Below, piece by piece: positions 45,044 to 55,538 of a DNA stretch of 64,000 bases. Both the position numbers and the translations under genes were made by a program. Within the stretch, counting starts at the first letter, position 1. Each line of letters starts with the position of its first letter. The DNA comes from Alteromonadaceae bacterium M269 (GTDB taxonomy: Bacteria; Pseudomonadota; Gammaproteobacteria; Enterobacterales; Alteromonadaceae): the NCBI GenBank assembly GCA_004353515.1, contig SMNZ01000001.1, positions 1,240,001-1,304,000 of the forward strand, written 5' to 3'. The notes beneath the pieces are model-generated. The model was given only the letters and a program-made list of their open reading frames with translations, was not told the origin of the DNA and searched no databases.

Positions 45044-45903
45044 TCTCTAAAAGCAGCTATCTTCCCTAATTCAGCTTGGGATTCTTCGCAGACAAAATAA
45101 TAGCTGTTCTTGCTCACCATTCGTTCCTTAAAGGGGCATATCAACCTACCTGCAGATATCTCAGGTCTAGCTAATACGGTGTGTCCTAACGCGATCCCTT
45201 GCCCTAAAGCTGCCGCTTGCAAAACCAAAGCCGAGTGGCTGAATATGGGGCCTTTGTTAACAGTCACTCCTTTAACACCAAATTCCTTCATCCAGCTTTT
45301 CCAAGGCTCTCTGGATTCATCGTGCAATAGGTTATGGTTAGCGAGATCTTGTAAATTTCGTAGAGGCTTATCTCCATTTAACAACAACGGAGAACACATA
45401 GGCGTTAAATATTCGGTATGTAACTTATCAGCCTTGAGGCCTGGCCAATTTCCAAGCCCATAATAAATAGCAACATCCACATCAGAACTTAATAAAGACT
45501 CATCATCATCAACCGCTTTGATCCTGACATCAATATCAGGACATGCTTCTGTAAACTGATGGAGCCTGGGTACCAGCCATTGACTAGCAAAACTCGCAGG
45601 CAAAGCTACTGTAATCGTACCTTTTGATCCCATTGCAGCTAATCGATCAGTCGCCTCATAGATATTGGCAAAAATATCCCTGATATCCAGAAAGTAACTC
45701 TGTCCTTCTTCCGTTAGCAACAACGCTCGGTTTTTACGAACAAATAATTTAATTCCTAAAAAGTCTTCCAACCCTTTTATTTGGTGACTCACCGCAGCTT
45801 GCGTCACAAATAATTCTTCTGCTGCTTTAGTAAAACTAAGGTAGCGACCGGCTGCTTCGAAGGCTTTTAGCGAGTTTAGCGGGGGTAGACGTTTAGTTGG
45901 CAT
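45007..45903 (-). CDS. gcvA: LysR-family regulator GcvA
   Basis: A 298-residue regulator. The N-terminal helix-turn-helix is LSFTKAAEELFVTQAAVSHQ, preceded by LPPLNSLKAFEAAGRY, the usual GcvA start. The effector domain covers about residues 90-295. GcvA activates the glycine cleavage operon; no gcv genes are in the window. The gcvA name is supported by both sequence type and neighbours (ygdD and rlmM). Close paralogues of this LysR group make the regulatory target uncertain. Confidence 0.82.
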   Translation of the reverse strand: MPTKRLPPLNSLKAFEAAGRYLSFTKAAEELFVTQAAVSHQIKGLEDFLGIKLFVRKNRALLLTEEGQSYFLDIRDIFANIYEATDRLAAMGSKGTITVALPASFASQWLVPRLHQFTEACPDIDVRIKAVDDDESLLSSDVDVAIYYGLGNWPGLKADKLHTEYLTPMCSPLLLNGDKPLRNLQDLANHNLLHDESREPWKSWMKEFGVKGVTVNKGPIFSHSALVLQAAALGQGIALGHTVLARPEISAGRLICPFKERMVSKNSYYFVCEESQAELGKIAAFREWMLTQVIEEQF

Positions 45904-46098
45904 CTTGAAATCAACTTATTCATTAGTTTTTCTAATTAAACCTATCAATTTTTATACATTTAAATAGTGACAAATTGAGCGTATATTCAACACCGAAGTA
46001 GTTAAACAATTGTTTTTTAAATGATTTTATTAAAACCTTGTTTAATTTTATTTCAAAAAGTGTCTTTTATTAACATTAATTTAACTTTAGGTGAAACT

Positions 46099-46359
46099 AT
46101 GAAACAAGTAAACAAAACAATCATCGGCAGTGTAGCTGCAATCTTACTAAGCGGCAACGCATTCGCAACAACTGCCACTGTAGACAAAACATTAGTTGAA
46201 GCTGAAATCGCAGCAAACTTAAGAGCAATGACAGCAGAAATCACTGCACCAGTTATTGCAGAAACAGCAAAAATCCAATTAAACACTATTGCTTTCGTTG
46301 CAGACAACAAAGTCAGTAACGACAAAAACCTTTCAACGGAAGTTGAAGCTGCTGAATAA
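46099..46359 (+). CDS. Small secreted protein
   Basis: An 86-residue protein from the ATG at 46099, chosen because AGGTG lies six bases upstream and a signal peptide (MKQVNKTIIGSVAAILLSGN, cut near AFA) begins there. A frame extending to 46021 has no RBS. The mature part is about 63 residues, helical, Ala-rich and acidic, without Cys. No family recognised. It is divergent from gcvA. Confidence 0.62.
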   Translation: MKQVNKTIIGSVAAILLSGNAFATTATVDKTLVEAEIAANLRAMTAEITAPVIAETAKIQLNTIAFVADNKVSNDKNLSTEVEAAE

Positions 46360-46537
46360 ACAGCCTTTAGGCAAACTCTTAATTCCGAATTAACAGTAGC
46401 CTAAAGAAAATTATATTTTGACGCTTAGCTAGCGGTGGTATCTCTGAGTAGCCATACATTATTACTAGGGAATGCACTGCTAGCAACAGCTGACAAAACT
46501 CCTCATAACCACCACAAATTCCTACATTAAAATACCG

Positions 46538-47401
<864 letters not shown>

Positions 47402-47479
47402 TCAGTTAAATCATTTCAATATAGAGCTGCGCATTATACAGATAAAGGTATTCTGAGCCTATGCGAATTAAGTTGGGTA

Positions 47480-48304
47480 CTAATGCAATACGTGCTCTAC
47501 AGGCTGCAGTTTTTTAATTTGTAACTTCAGCATAGGTGCAGACGGGTCTTTCGGACAGTGCTTGATAAAATACTGATAATCGGCAACAGCGAACTGTTCA
47601 CAATCTAATTGATGTAACAGGAAACCCCTATCACGCCTGGTATAAGGGTCATCTGGCTGCAATTGAATAAGTAAATCAACACTTGATAGTGCATGATCAA
47701 AGCTTTTCTCTTGGATAAAAGATGCTTTCAGGTTGTTAAGAATACGTACAATAGTTTCGGACAACGAAGCAGAACTGAGCGCTTCCATTGGCATTTCATC
47801 GCCGTGATCATCATCAAGAACGCTGGAATATAGGGATTGAAGTGCGGCGTAATCTAAAAAGCGTCCGTTAAGCGGGTCGATAAAAAAACGTCTTTCATCA
47901 TCTAACTCAAAACACATTAAGAAATGCCCTGGAAAGTTAACGCCCTTAACATTAAAACCTAATTGAGTAGCTATATGTCCAAACACAATGGATAGGCTAA
48001 CGGGAATTCCGGTTCTAAAATCAATAACCTGTGTAATTAGACTGTATTTGGAGGCAAAAAAATCTTGCTCGTTACCACTGAAAGCCAACGTGCGAAAAAA
48101 GTGATTAACGACTCGACGGAACTTGTTTTGCTCGGATAACGCTCCCTGCATCGCCTCACGGCATGACTCCACCATATCCTGAATTTTCGCAAGGTAAGCG
48201 TCTATATCAACACGACTATCAAAATGCTTTGCAACGCATAATGCTGCAACTAAAGAGGAGCCCTCGTTAATCGCTTGTTTTAGTTGAGAAACCAACTGCA
48301 CCAA
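47480..48304 (-). CDS. sirB1: SirB1 family protein (transglutaminase-like, TPR)
   Basis: A 274-residue protein with the SirB1 core IDFRTGIPVSLSIVFGHIAT near residues 92-111, NFPGHFLM near 122 and FIDPLNGRFLDYA near 138, followed by TPR-like helices (ALSSVDLLIQLQPDDPYTRRDRG). The transglutaminase-like fold lacks a proven activity here. Located between sirB2 and kdsA as in E. coli (ychA). Confidence 0.93.
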   Translation of the reverse strand: MVQLVSQLKQAINEGSSLVAALCVAKHFDSRVDIDAYLAKIQDMVESCREAMQGALSEQNKFRRVVNHFFRTLAFSGNEQDFFASKYSLITQVIDFRTGIPVSLSIVFGHIATQLGFNVKGVNFPGHFLMCFELDDERRFFIDPLNGRFLDYAALQSLYSSVLDDDHGDEMPMEALSSASLSETIVRILNNLKASFIQEKSFDHALSSVDLLIQLQPDDPYTRRDRGFLLHQLDCEQFAVADYQYFIKHCPKDPSAPMLKLQIKKLQPVEHVLH

Positions 48305-48459
48305 AACAATCTCATATAAAAAATAACTAATTTTATATCGGAAGAAGGCGTCTAATCTTTATCGACTTAACGGGAAATAATGAAGATATTTGAACAGATT
48401 TCAGTACGCTTAGGCCTTCGCTACAAACCAATGTAACAAAGACCAATTTATACCGATAT

Positions 48460-48834
48460 TTACAGTAAAAAGGGTTGTTTTAATACAGCTAGTTTACCAA
48501 TCACCGCGAGCCAGAATATTGCTCCGACAAACCCTATCCATTGAGTTCTTTTGGTTTTTCCTATCTTTAACGCAACAAATCCCATAAAAATATAGATAAT
48601 GACAGCGATAAACTTCTCAGTTATCCAACCGTGTACAAAAGGATATTGAGCGATAAGAACACAAAGCGTTGCTGCACTTAATAGCAATACAGTATCAATA
48701 GCATGTGGAACAATCTTAACCCACTTCTTCTGCAACATGTCTGACGAACGTTGTAGCCAAATAAAGCGCAAAACCAACAATAGAACACTAAGCGCGACAG
48801 CCGTTAGATGCAGATGCTTAATCGCTGCGTACAT
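48460..48834 (-). CDS. sirB2: SirB2 family membrane protein
   Basis: A 124-residue protein with four membrane helices. The start MYAAIKHLHLTAVALSVLLL and KIVPHAIDTVLLLSA are characteristic of SirB2 (E. coli ychQ). Function unknown. It lies between the response regulator and sirB1. Confidence 0.93.
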   Translation of the reverse strand: MYAAIKHLHLTAVALSVLLLVLRFIWLQRSSDMLQKKWVKIVPHAIDTVLLLSAATLCVLIAQYPFVHGWITEKFIAVIIYIFMGFVALKIGKTKRTQWIGFVGAIFWLAVIGKLAVLKQPFLL

Positions 48835-48869
48835 TAAAGTTACCTCTTATATAATATATGTGAATGAAA

Positions 48870-50414
48870 TCAGGTATTAGTTTCCTGAAGGACTTGACTA
48901 AAACGCGCTTCGTTTCGATTAAAAATATCAATCAACATAGGGTCAAACTGCTTGCCACTAGCTTCATTCATTAATGCTAGTGCTTTTTCATGACTGGCCA
49001 GTTCATTAAATCCCATCGCTGAACGTAACGTGTTGTATGCATCAGCAACCACAACGATGCGGCAGCTTACATCGATATCTTCACCCGATAAGCCGTTAGG
49101 ACACCCTTGCCCATCCCAACGCTCGAAATAATCACGAGCCAATATTGCCGCGAGTTGAATAACCGGCCGCTTTGAACCTTTTAATACTTGATAGCCTTTA
49201 TTCGTGCTTTCTCGTATTTCATCAATAGCACTTTGGTCAAGTTGATTAATTTCTGTCAGGACGCCTTGAGGGAGTTCGACTTTACCTGCGTCGTTCACAG
49301 ATACGGCCATTTTAAACAGACTAATGTTTTCTTGTGGTAAGCCATACTCAGCAGCAAGCAGCTCGCACAGTTTTACAACGCGATCAACATGCTCACTGTT
49401 TTCTTCTTTTTGTTCAGCGGCACGCATCAAGCGGCTCAATAGCTCCTGTTGCGTATCTTCGATATCCTTTGTCAGTAAGACATTATCGAACGCCATTTGG
49501 ACATTTTGCGAAAACAACTGAATAAGTCTTTTATCGTTGTCACTTAGCTTATGCGGCAAGCCCGATAAATAAAGTAAAGATCCGCGATTCGATTTGCTAT
49601 GACAATAAGCAACGAGGTATTCATCGCCATAAACGATATTTTTATCTTTGAGAGCCTGTCTACAAGCGCTTAAATGTTCGCCAGAAATAACATCTTCTAT
49701 GGGCTGACCTTCGTGATTGCTATATTCACCTTTACCAGAAAAGACAAAGTACTTATCAGATGTAACATTGGTGATTGGATTGGGAGCAGCTACAGCCGAT
49801 GTAATATAAGCGGCATCTTGCGTTCCTCCTAAGAGCGACGACAGTTGCTGCACCAAACCTTTGATAAAGCCATCGAGGCTACGAATACTAAACAAATCCC
49901 CAGTCGCAGAGACAATCTTTTCAAGACCTTGCCTATTTTCCTCAATAACAATGATGTCTCGAAATGATCGTAACGCAGCAACAATAACGGTAAAGAGTTT
50001 TTGGGCGGTGAGTTCAGTTTTAGATTTGTAATCGTTAATGTCGTAATTAACAATGATATCCTTTTCAGGAGCTTGGCCAGGTTGACCTGTTCTTAAAATA
50101 ATACGAGTGAAATGATTGTTAAGTGGTCCGCGAACATACTCGGCTACCCTTAAGCCTGCGTCATCGGTTTCCATAACAACATCAAGCAGAACAACAGCGA
50201 TATCTGTGTGTTCTTCAAAAATCTCACAGGCTTGCTCACCGCTGTAAGCACTCAGAAATTCAATGCGCTTGCTCTGAAAGACAAAATCACTCAAAGCTAA
50301 CTTAGTCACTGCATGAACTTCAGGCTCATCATCGACTATCAATACTTTCCATGGTTTCAGTGTAGCTTCCGCTTCCTCGTCGGTATCTTCTGCGAACATG
50401 ATCTCATCTGACAT
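48870..50414 (-). CDS. Response regulator with DUF3369 and degenerate HD-GYP domain
   Basis: A 514-residue protein from the ATG at 50414 (AAGGT seven bases upstream; the ATG at 50420 is too close). The receiver domain is at about 22-145 with phospho-acceptor Asp78 in VVLLDVVM. DUF3369 (GAF-like) spans about 165-315. The C-terminal HD-GYP region is altered: the HD pair is Asn374-Asp375, HHE is Tyr429-Phe430-Glu431, and GYP is GCP (437-439). Canonical enzymes hydrolyse cyclic di-GMP; this one is probably inactive and may act as a binding or scaffold protein. It interrupts the prmC-sirB2 neighbourhood. Confidence 0.9.
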   Translation of the reverse strand: MSDEIMFAEDTDEEAEATLKPWKVLIVDDEPEVHAVTKLALSDFVFQSKRIEFLSAYSGEQACEIFEEHTDIAVVLLDVVMETDDAGLRVAEYVRGPLNNHFTRIILRTGQPGQAPEKDIIVNYDINDYKSKTELTAQKLFTVIVAALRSFRDIIVIEENRQGLEKIVSATGDLFSIRSLDGFIKGLVQQLSSLLGGTQDAAYITSAVAAPNPITNVTSDKYFVFSGKGEYSNHEGQPIEDVISGEHLSACRQALKDKNIVYGDEYLVAYCHSKSNRGSLLYLSGLPHKLSDNDKRLIQLFSQNVQMAFDNVLLTKDIEDTQQELLSRLMRAAEQKEENSEHVDRVVKLCELLAAEYGLPQENISLFKMAVSVNDAGKVELPQGVLTEINQLDQSAIDEIRESTNKGYQVLKGSKRPVIQLAAILARDYFERWDGQGCPNGLSGEDIDVSCRIVVVADAYNTLRSAMGFNELASHEKALALMNEASGKQFDPMLIDIFNRNEARFSQVLQETNT

Positions 50415-50463
50415 GAACATTACCTTTTTATCGTTTTTGTCTTGGGCTTGTTTCTTTAGTTAA

Positions 50464-51294
50464 TTAGCACCACTGAGCTTTAGTTATTCGCTCACAATCA
50501 TTTAAATCTTTGACAGTCTGAACATGCTTAAAACCAAATTCAAGGAATAAACTATGAACGCTTTCCCCTTGTTGGAAACCATGTTCCACAATCAACCAGC
50601 CACCGATATTAATCTTTGTACGGCTTTTTTCAATGATTGTTTTAATGTCTTCAAGTCCATCTTGGTCTGCAACTAACGCCGTCAGCGGTTCGAATCTTAC
50701 GTCTCCTTGATTCAAGTACGGACTATCCTGCTCTACATACGGAGGATTGCTAACGATCAGATCAAATTCTTGCTCATCAACGTCGCTAAACCAATTAGAT
50801 TTTGTGAAGCTTACATTATTTATGTCATTAGAGAGGGCATTTTTTTTAGCTAAATCGATAATTTCTTGGTCATAGTCGACACCAAGTACTTGCCACTTAG
50901 GATTTTCTGACGCTAACGAGAGTGCAATGGCACCTGTACCTGTCCCCAGATCGAGTACTTTTGCCTCAGCAGGAATCGGAAGCTCAAGAGCATGCTCAAC
51001 CAACAGTTCAGTTTCGGGTCGAGGAATCAGGGTCTTCTCAGAAACTTGCAGACGCAGAGTCCAAAAATCTCGGTAGCCGACCAGATGAGCGATAGGCCTG
51101 CCTTCCAACCTTAAATTAACCAAGTGTTGAAACTGAGACTCTTGCTCTTCTGTGAGGACTTTTTCGGGGTAAGTCATTAGTGTCACGGGCTCACACTCAA
51201 GCACGTGACACAATAAGATGCGGGCATCGAGAATGGCACTCTCACCATCAATCAATTGATGTTTAGCCCATTGGAGTGCCTGTTGAATTGTCAT
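50464..51294 (-). CDS. prmC: Release factor glutamine methyltransferase
   Basis: A 276-residue enzyme from the ATG at 51294, where the protein aligns with the usual PrmC start (MTIQQALQWAKHQL); E. coli PrmC is 277. An ATG at 51330 overlapping prfA by 11 bp is possible. SAM motif LDLGTGTGAIAL is followed by the catalytic NPPY in LIVSNPPYVEQ. It methylates the Gln of the GGQ motif in RF1 and RF2, and its gene directly follows prfA. Confidence 0.95.
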   Translation of the reverse strand: MTIQQALQWAKHQLIDGESAILDARILLCHVLECEPVTLMTYPEKVLTEEQESQFQHLVNLRLEGRPIAHLVGYRDFWTLRLQVSEKTLIPRPETELLVEHALELPIPAEAKVLDLGTGTGAIALSLASENPKWQVLGVDYDQEIIDLAKKNALSNDINNVSFTKSNWFSDVDEQEFDLIVSNPPYVEQDSPYLNQGDVRFEPLTALVADQDGLEDIKTIIEKSRTKINIGGWLIVEHGFQQGESVHSLFLEFGFKHVQTVKDLNDCERITKAQWC

Positions 51295-51319
51295 ATTAAT
51301 CTTTTGGTTATCAATACCG

Positions 51320-52408
51320 CTATTGTTCATCCGACAAAGACGCGAGAAGATCTGCTTGATGCTCTTGGCGTATAGGCTCTAGAACAGCGTTTAAATCACC
51401 AGCAACAACTTCATCCAATCGATATAGTGTCAAATTAATACGGTGATCTGTGACACGTCCCTGAGGGAAGTTATAAGTTCGAATACGTTCAGAACGGTCA
51501 CCACTAGCGACAAGACTACGACGCGCAGAGGTTTCTTCTGCTTGACGCTTATCTTCTTCTAACTGATTTAAGCGAGACTGCAGAACGGCCATCGCTTTCG
51601 CTCGGTTCTTATGCTGAGAGCGTTCGTCCTGACATTCAACAACAATGCCTGTAGGCATATGCGTGATACGAATTGCCGAATCAGTTTTGTTAACGTGCTG
51701 TCCACCAGCACCAGATGCTCTAAAAGTATCTACTTTCAAATCCGCTTTATTAATTTCTATCGCTTCTGATTCTGGAACCTCTGGCAACACAACAACAGTA
51801 CACGCAGAGGTATGAATACGACCTTGTGATTCTGTTTCCGGAACACGCTGAACCCGGTGTCCACCCGACTCAAACTTCAAAATACCGTAAGCCCCGTCAC
51901 CAACAACGTTAGCGATAACTTCTTTATAGCCGCCGTGCTCACCTTCATTAGCGTTGATAAGTTCAATGCGCCACCCACTCGTTTCTGCATAACGACTGTA
52001 CATTCTGAATAAGTCACCCGCGAAAATAGCAGCTTCATCACCACCAGCTCCCGCCCTAATTTCAATAAAGCAGTTACAGTCATCGTTAGGGTCACGAGGT
52101 AACAATAGAATCTGAAGTTCGTCTTCGTATTCTTGAATGGCTTTCTTTGCAGCTTTGAACTCTTCTTGAGCCATTTCCTGCATTTCAGCATCATCTTCTT
52201 TCATCATCTCTTGCGCTGATTGCATATCTTCTTGAGCTTGCTGATAAGCTCTAAAACATTTAACAACCTGTTCGAGTTGAGAATACTCTTTAGATAACGC
52301 CCGAAACTTCTCTTGATCGGCGATAGTATCAGGATCACTTAATAACGCTTGAACCTCTTCAAAACGTTCAATCAGGGATTCTAATTTACGAACCACAGAG
52401 TCTTTCAT
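51320..52408 (-). CDS. prfA: Peptide chain release factor 1
   Basis: A 362-residue RF1 (E. coli 360). The GGQ motif is at 235-237 in [18 protein letters not shown], the PrmC target. The RF1 family segment [20 protein letters not shown] is present. It terminates translation at UAA and UAG. It lies between hemA (7 bp) and prmC. Confidence 0.97.
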   Translation of the reverse strand: MKDSVVRKLESLIERFEEVQALLSDPDTIADQEKFRALSKEYSQLEQVVKCFRAYQQAQEDMQSAQEMMKEDDAEMQEMAQEEFKAAKKAIQEYEDELQILLLPRDPNDDCNCFIEIRAGAGGDEAAIFAGDLFRMYSRYAETSGWRIELINANEGEHGGYKEVIANVVGDGAYGILKFESGGHRVQRVPETESQGRIHTSACTVVVLPEVPESEAIEINKADLKVDTFRASGAGGQHVNKTDSAIRITHMPTGIVVECQDERSQHKNRAKAMAVLQSRLNQLEEDKRQAEETSARRSLVASGDRSERIRTYNFPQGRVTDHRINLTLYRLDEVVAGDLNAVLEPIRQEHQADLLASLSDEQ

Positions 52409-52415
52409 ATTTTTC

Positions 52416-53678
52416 CTATTCTTTTTTACTTAAACCAAGAGCTTGCGCGAGTACCATGAGTGACTCCTGCTCTTGTCTTTGTGCTGCTTCTTTTAACGCT
52501 TTTGTTGGCATATGAATCAGCGAGTTTGTGAGTTTGTTCGCTAATTCTTTGACAATCTGTTCAGCATCTTTCCCTTCGGATAGCTGATTCAGAGCTTTAT
52601 CAAGTAGCTTTTGCTTTTGTACTTCGCTCTGTTGCCGGTAATCAGTGATTAGCGTTAGTGAGTCTAACGATTGATGCCATTGTTGATAATTCTGTACTTG
52701 AGAATCAATAATCTTTTCAGCTTCTTCAGCAGCCTGCTGACGACTCGCCAAGTTCTGGGAAACAATATGTTGCAGATCATCAACTGTATATAAGTAAGCG
52801 TCAGCTAAATCCGAAACTTCGCTTTCAATATCCCTGGGTACTGCCAAATCAACCAAAAACATTGGCTTATGACGTCTTTGCTTCAGTGCCCGCTCAACAA
52901 TACCTTTACCCAGTATAGGCAGTTGGCTTGCAGTGGAGCTAAATACAATATCAGCATTCATCATATGCGACGGGATTTGCGACAACGTAATAGTCTTAGC
53001 ACCTATGGCATCAGCAAGATCCTGAGCGCGTGAAAGCGTGCGGTTTGCTACGGTAATATCGTTAACGCCTTGCTCTTTAATATGTCGGGCGACAAGCTCA
53101 ATTGTTTCACCCGCGCCTATCAACAATACTCGACTCTTAGATAAGTCACTGAAGATATGCTTCGCTAGTTGGACCGCTGCAAAAGCAACAGAAACCGCAT
53201 TAGCTCCAATTTCTGTATCTGTTCGAACCTTCTTCGCTATCGAAAAGGTATTCTGGAATAGCCGCTCAAAACGAGAATTAATACCACTGATGTGTTTAGT
53301 ATTAAAATAAGCCTGTTTAATCTGCCCCAGAATCTGTGGCTCACCAAGCACCAATGAGTCCAACCCGCTAGCCACTCGCATCAGATGCCTAACAGCTTCA
53401 GCATCTTCATGGTGATAGCTCACTTTAGGAAGCTGCTTAGGCTCAACAGCATGAAAACTACCTAGCCATTCACAGACGTCCTCAACCTCGAGTTTACCCT
53501 CGCTCTGTGCGTAGATTTCTGTTCTATTACAGGTAGACACGATAACAACATCAGATGAACCACTGTGCGCCTTAAAAGAAGCGACTGCTTCAGGCAAAAC
53601 CTCATCAGAAAACGCAACTTTTTCGCGAATTTCAACGGGGGCAGTATTATGGTTTATTCCAAAAGCAATTAACGTCAT
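52416..53678 (-). CDS. hemA: Glutamyl-tRNA reductase
   Basis: A 420-residue enzyme from the ATG at 53678, matching the family start [20 protein letters not shown] (E. coli 418). A frame extending to 53774 is rejected because the added 32 residues are not part of the family. The catalytic Cys50 is in [10 protein letters not shown]; the NADPH site is [16 protein letters not shown]. It makes glutamate 1-semialdehyde, the first committed step of heme synthesis. It heads the hemA-prfA-prmC block and is divergent from lolB. Confidence 0.96.
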   Translation of the reverse strand: MTLIAFGINHNTAPVEIREKVAFSDEVLPEAVASFKAHSGSSDVVIVSTCNRTEIYAQSEGKLEVEDVCEWLGSFHAVEPKQLPKVSYHHEDAEAVRHLMRVASGLDSLVLGEPQILGQIKQAYFNTKHISGINSRFERLFQNTFSIAKKVRTDTEIGANAVSVAFAAVQLAKHIFSDLSKSRVLLIGAGETIELVARHIKEQGVNDITVANRTLSRAQDLADAIGAKTITLSQIPSHMMNADIVFSSTASQLPILGKGIVERALKQRRHKPMFLVDLAVPRDIESEVSDLADAYLYTVDDLQHIVSQNLASRQQAAEEAEKIIDSQVQNYQQWHQSLDSLTLITDYRQQSEVQKQKLLDKALNQLSEGKDAEQIVKELANKLTNSLIHMPTKALKEAAQRQEQESLMVLAQALGLSKKE

Positions 53679-53935
53679 GCGATGCAGGTAAACTCGGGCT
53701 AAAATAATGAGCGTTTCATGATAATTACGAAAGCCCAGCTGGGTAAATTGGCGGACTATTCTACGCAAAAGCAAATGCTATTGAAAGCTTGAGCCATTGT
53801 ATGTTCCTATATATAGCTGAATATAGTTAAATTGGCCTCAACTATTAGCGCGTGTAGAACTTTGGTGTTCAAATTTCGCTCTAATACAACGCTTTTGAAC
53901 AATAAAGTTGACTAGCAGCCTTAGTAGGATTTGTC

Positions 53936-54562
53936 TTGAAAAACGTACTACGTAAACTCTCCATTACTTTATTGAGTATTCTCACCATTGCCTGTTCCAC
54001 CCTACCCGACCAACCTAGTGACGAATTTAACCTGAAGAAACAACAAAGACTTCTTAAGTCGTTAGACAACTGGAAGCTCAAAGGGCGCATGGCTTTTAAA
54101 AGTGACACCCAAAAAAGTTTTGGAGCCTACATATCCTGGAATCAAGAAAAATCTGATTATGATTTTTCAATGAATACGCTTTTAGGCGTATCTGTTATGA
54201 AGCTGCAGGGAAATGATGCTTTCGCAACCATGAGTTATGACAATCAAACCTATAACAGCACAACACCAAACCAATTCATCGAATCCTTAACTGGTTGGGA
54301 TATTCCACTTCTATCGATGCAAGATTGGGTGAAAGGAATGCCTATAAATAACAGCCGTTCTAATCAAGCACTTAACAAAGCAATATCGAATACGATTACT
54401 TACGATGAAGTCGGCCGTATTTCCTCTTTCCAGCATGACTCTGGATGGCAAATAAACTACGGCAGTTATAGACGTGTGAATGAACACTGGTTACCACACC
54501 AAGTAACCTTAAAATCTGCTACTAGCCAAATAAAAATACGTATTACTGAATGGACTATTTAA
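53936..54562 (+). CDS. lolB: Outer-membrane lipoprotein LolB
   Basis: A 208-residue lipoprotein with a TTG start at 53936 preceded by TAGGA. The lipobox is TIAC near residue 19. LolB features are visible: LDNWKLKGRMAFKS near 45 and SFGAYISWNQ near 61. It receives lipoproteins from LolA and inserts them in the outer membrane. It is divergent from hemA and followed one base later by ispE, as in other gammaproteobacteria. Confidence 0.92.
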   Translation: MKNVLRKLSITLLSILTIACSTLPDQPSDEFNLKKQQRLLKSLDNWKLKGRMAFKSDTQKSFGAYISWNQEKSDYDFSMNTLLGVSVMKLQGNDAFATMSYDNQTYNSTTPNQFIESLTGWDIPLLSMQDWVKGMPINNSRSNQALNKAISNTITYDEVGRISSFQHDSGWQINYGSYRRVNEHWLPHQVTLKSATSQIKIRITEWTI

Positions 54563-54563
54563 T

Positions 54564-55412
54564 TTGAAGTCACCCATTACCTGGCCTAGTCCGGCCAAAT
54601 TAAACCTCTTCCTACACATTAATGGTCGCCGTCCGGACAATTATCATGAATTGCAGAGTCTCTTCCAAATATTGGATTACGGCGACGAACTTCAGTTTGA
54701 TGTTGTACCCGATGGCGACGTTGAGCTAAAGACACCCATAGAAGGTGTAGACAATAACGATAACTTAATTGTTAAAGCAGCCAGGTTACTTAAGCAAGAA
54801 ACTCAAACCTCTTTAGGATGTGAGATAACACTAACCAAGAAGCTTCCCATGGGCGGAGGTATAGGTGGTGGCTCTTCTAATGCTGCTACGACACTATTAG
54901 CACTCAATTATCTTTGGGATACGAAGCTTAATATTTCTCAGTTAGCTGAACTAGGGCTTTCTTTAGGTGCAGATGTACCTATTTTTGTACGAGGCCATAC
55001 GGCATTTGCCGAAGGTGTTGGGGAGAAAATTACAGCAGTTAGTTTGGAAGAGAAACACTATTTGGTCGTTGTACCGCCTTCTCACGTCTCGACAGCAGCC
55101 ATATTTCAAAGCCCAAACCTACCTCGTTCAACCCCCAAAATTCAATGGGATGAATATAACTTCGATACAACACGCAATGATTGTGAAGAATTAGTCTGTG
55201 AATTGTATCCGAATATTGCAAAAACATTACAGTGGTTGTTAGAATACGCGCCGTCGCGATTGACCGGTACCGGTGCTTGTATTTTTGCCGTGTTTAAACA
55301 CGAAAAAGATGCGCTTTTTGCGTTAGAAAAGCTACCCGATGGACTGAATGGCTTCGTTTGCAAGGGCGTTAATCAGTCTCCGGTTCACAGGCTATTGTCT
55401 GAACTGTCGTAA
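54564..55412 (+). CDS. ispE: 4-diphosphocytidyl-2-C-methyl-D-erythritol kinase
   Basis: A 282-residue GHMP kinase with a TTG start one base after the lolB stop. WPSPAKLNLFLHI opens the protein; the ATP loop is LPMGGGIGGGSSNAATTL near residue 96; LTGTGACIFAVF near 233 is motif 3. It acts in the MEP isoprenoid pathway. It is cotranscribed with lolB and followed by tRNA-Gln and prs. Confidence 0.96.
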   Translation: MKSPITWPSPAKLNLFLHINGRRPDNYHELQSLFQILDYGDELQFDVVPDGDVELKTPIEGVDNNDNLIVKAARLLKQETQTSLGCEITLTKKLPMGGGIGGGSSNAATTLLALNYLWDTKLNISQLAELGLSLGADVPIFVRGHTAFAEGVGEKITAVSLEEKHYLVVVPPSHVSTAAIFQSPNLPRSTPKIQWDEYNFDTTRNDCEELVCELYPNIAKTLQWLLEYAPSRLTGTGACIFAVFKHEKDALFALEKLPDGLNGFVCKGVNQSPVHRLLSELS

Positions 55413-55432
55413 CACGATGTGAACATTATATT

Positions 55433-55507
55433 TGGGGTATAGCCAAGTGGTAAGGCAGCGGGTTTTGATCCCGCCATTCGTTGGTTCGAGTCCAGCTACC
55501 CCAGCCA
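55433..55507 (+). tRNA. tRNA-Gln (anticodon TTG)
   Basis: A 75-base cloverleaf. Acceptor arms TGGGGTA / TACCCCA pair, the anticodon stem GCGGG / CCCGC encloses TTTTGAT with anticodon TTG, and the T-arm loop contains GGTTCGAGTCC. CCA is encoded. It closely resembles E. coli tRNA-Gln. It lies between ispE and prs. Confidence 0.96.
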
Positions 55508-55538
55508 CTTTACAATTTGTTAATCCGAGGATCCCAAA

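Noticed and set aside
46021-46098. 26-codon extension of the small secreted protein
   Set aside because: The signal peptide and RBS place the start at 46099.
45904-46098. Possible GcvB small RNA beside gcvA
   Set aside because: No GcvB-like GU-rich linker or terminator pair is visible in the 195-bp gap.
53679-53774. 32-codon extension of HemA
   Set aside because: The family starts at [10 protein letters not shown]; the extension is not conserved in the family.
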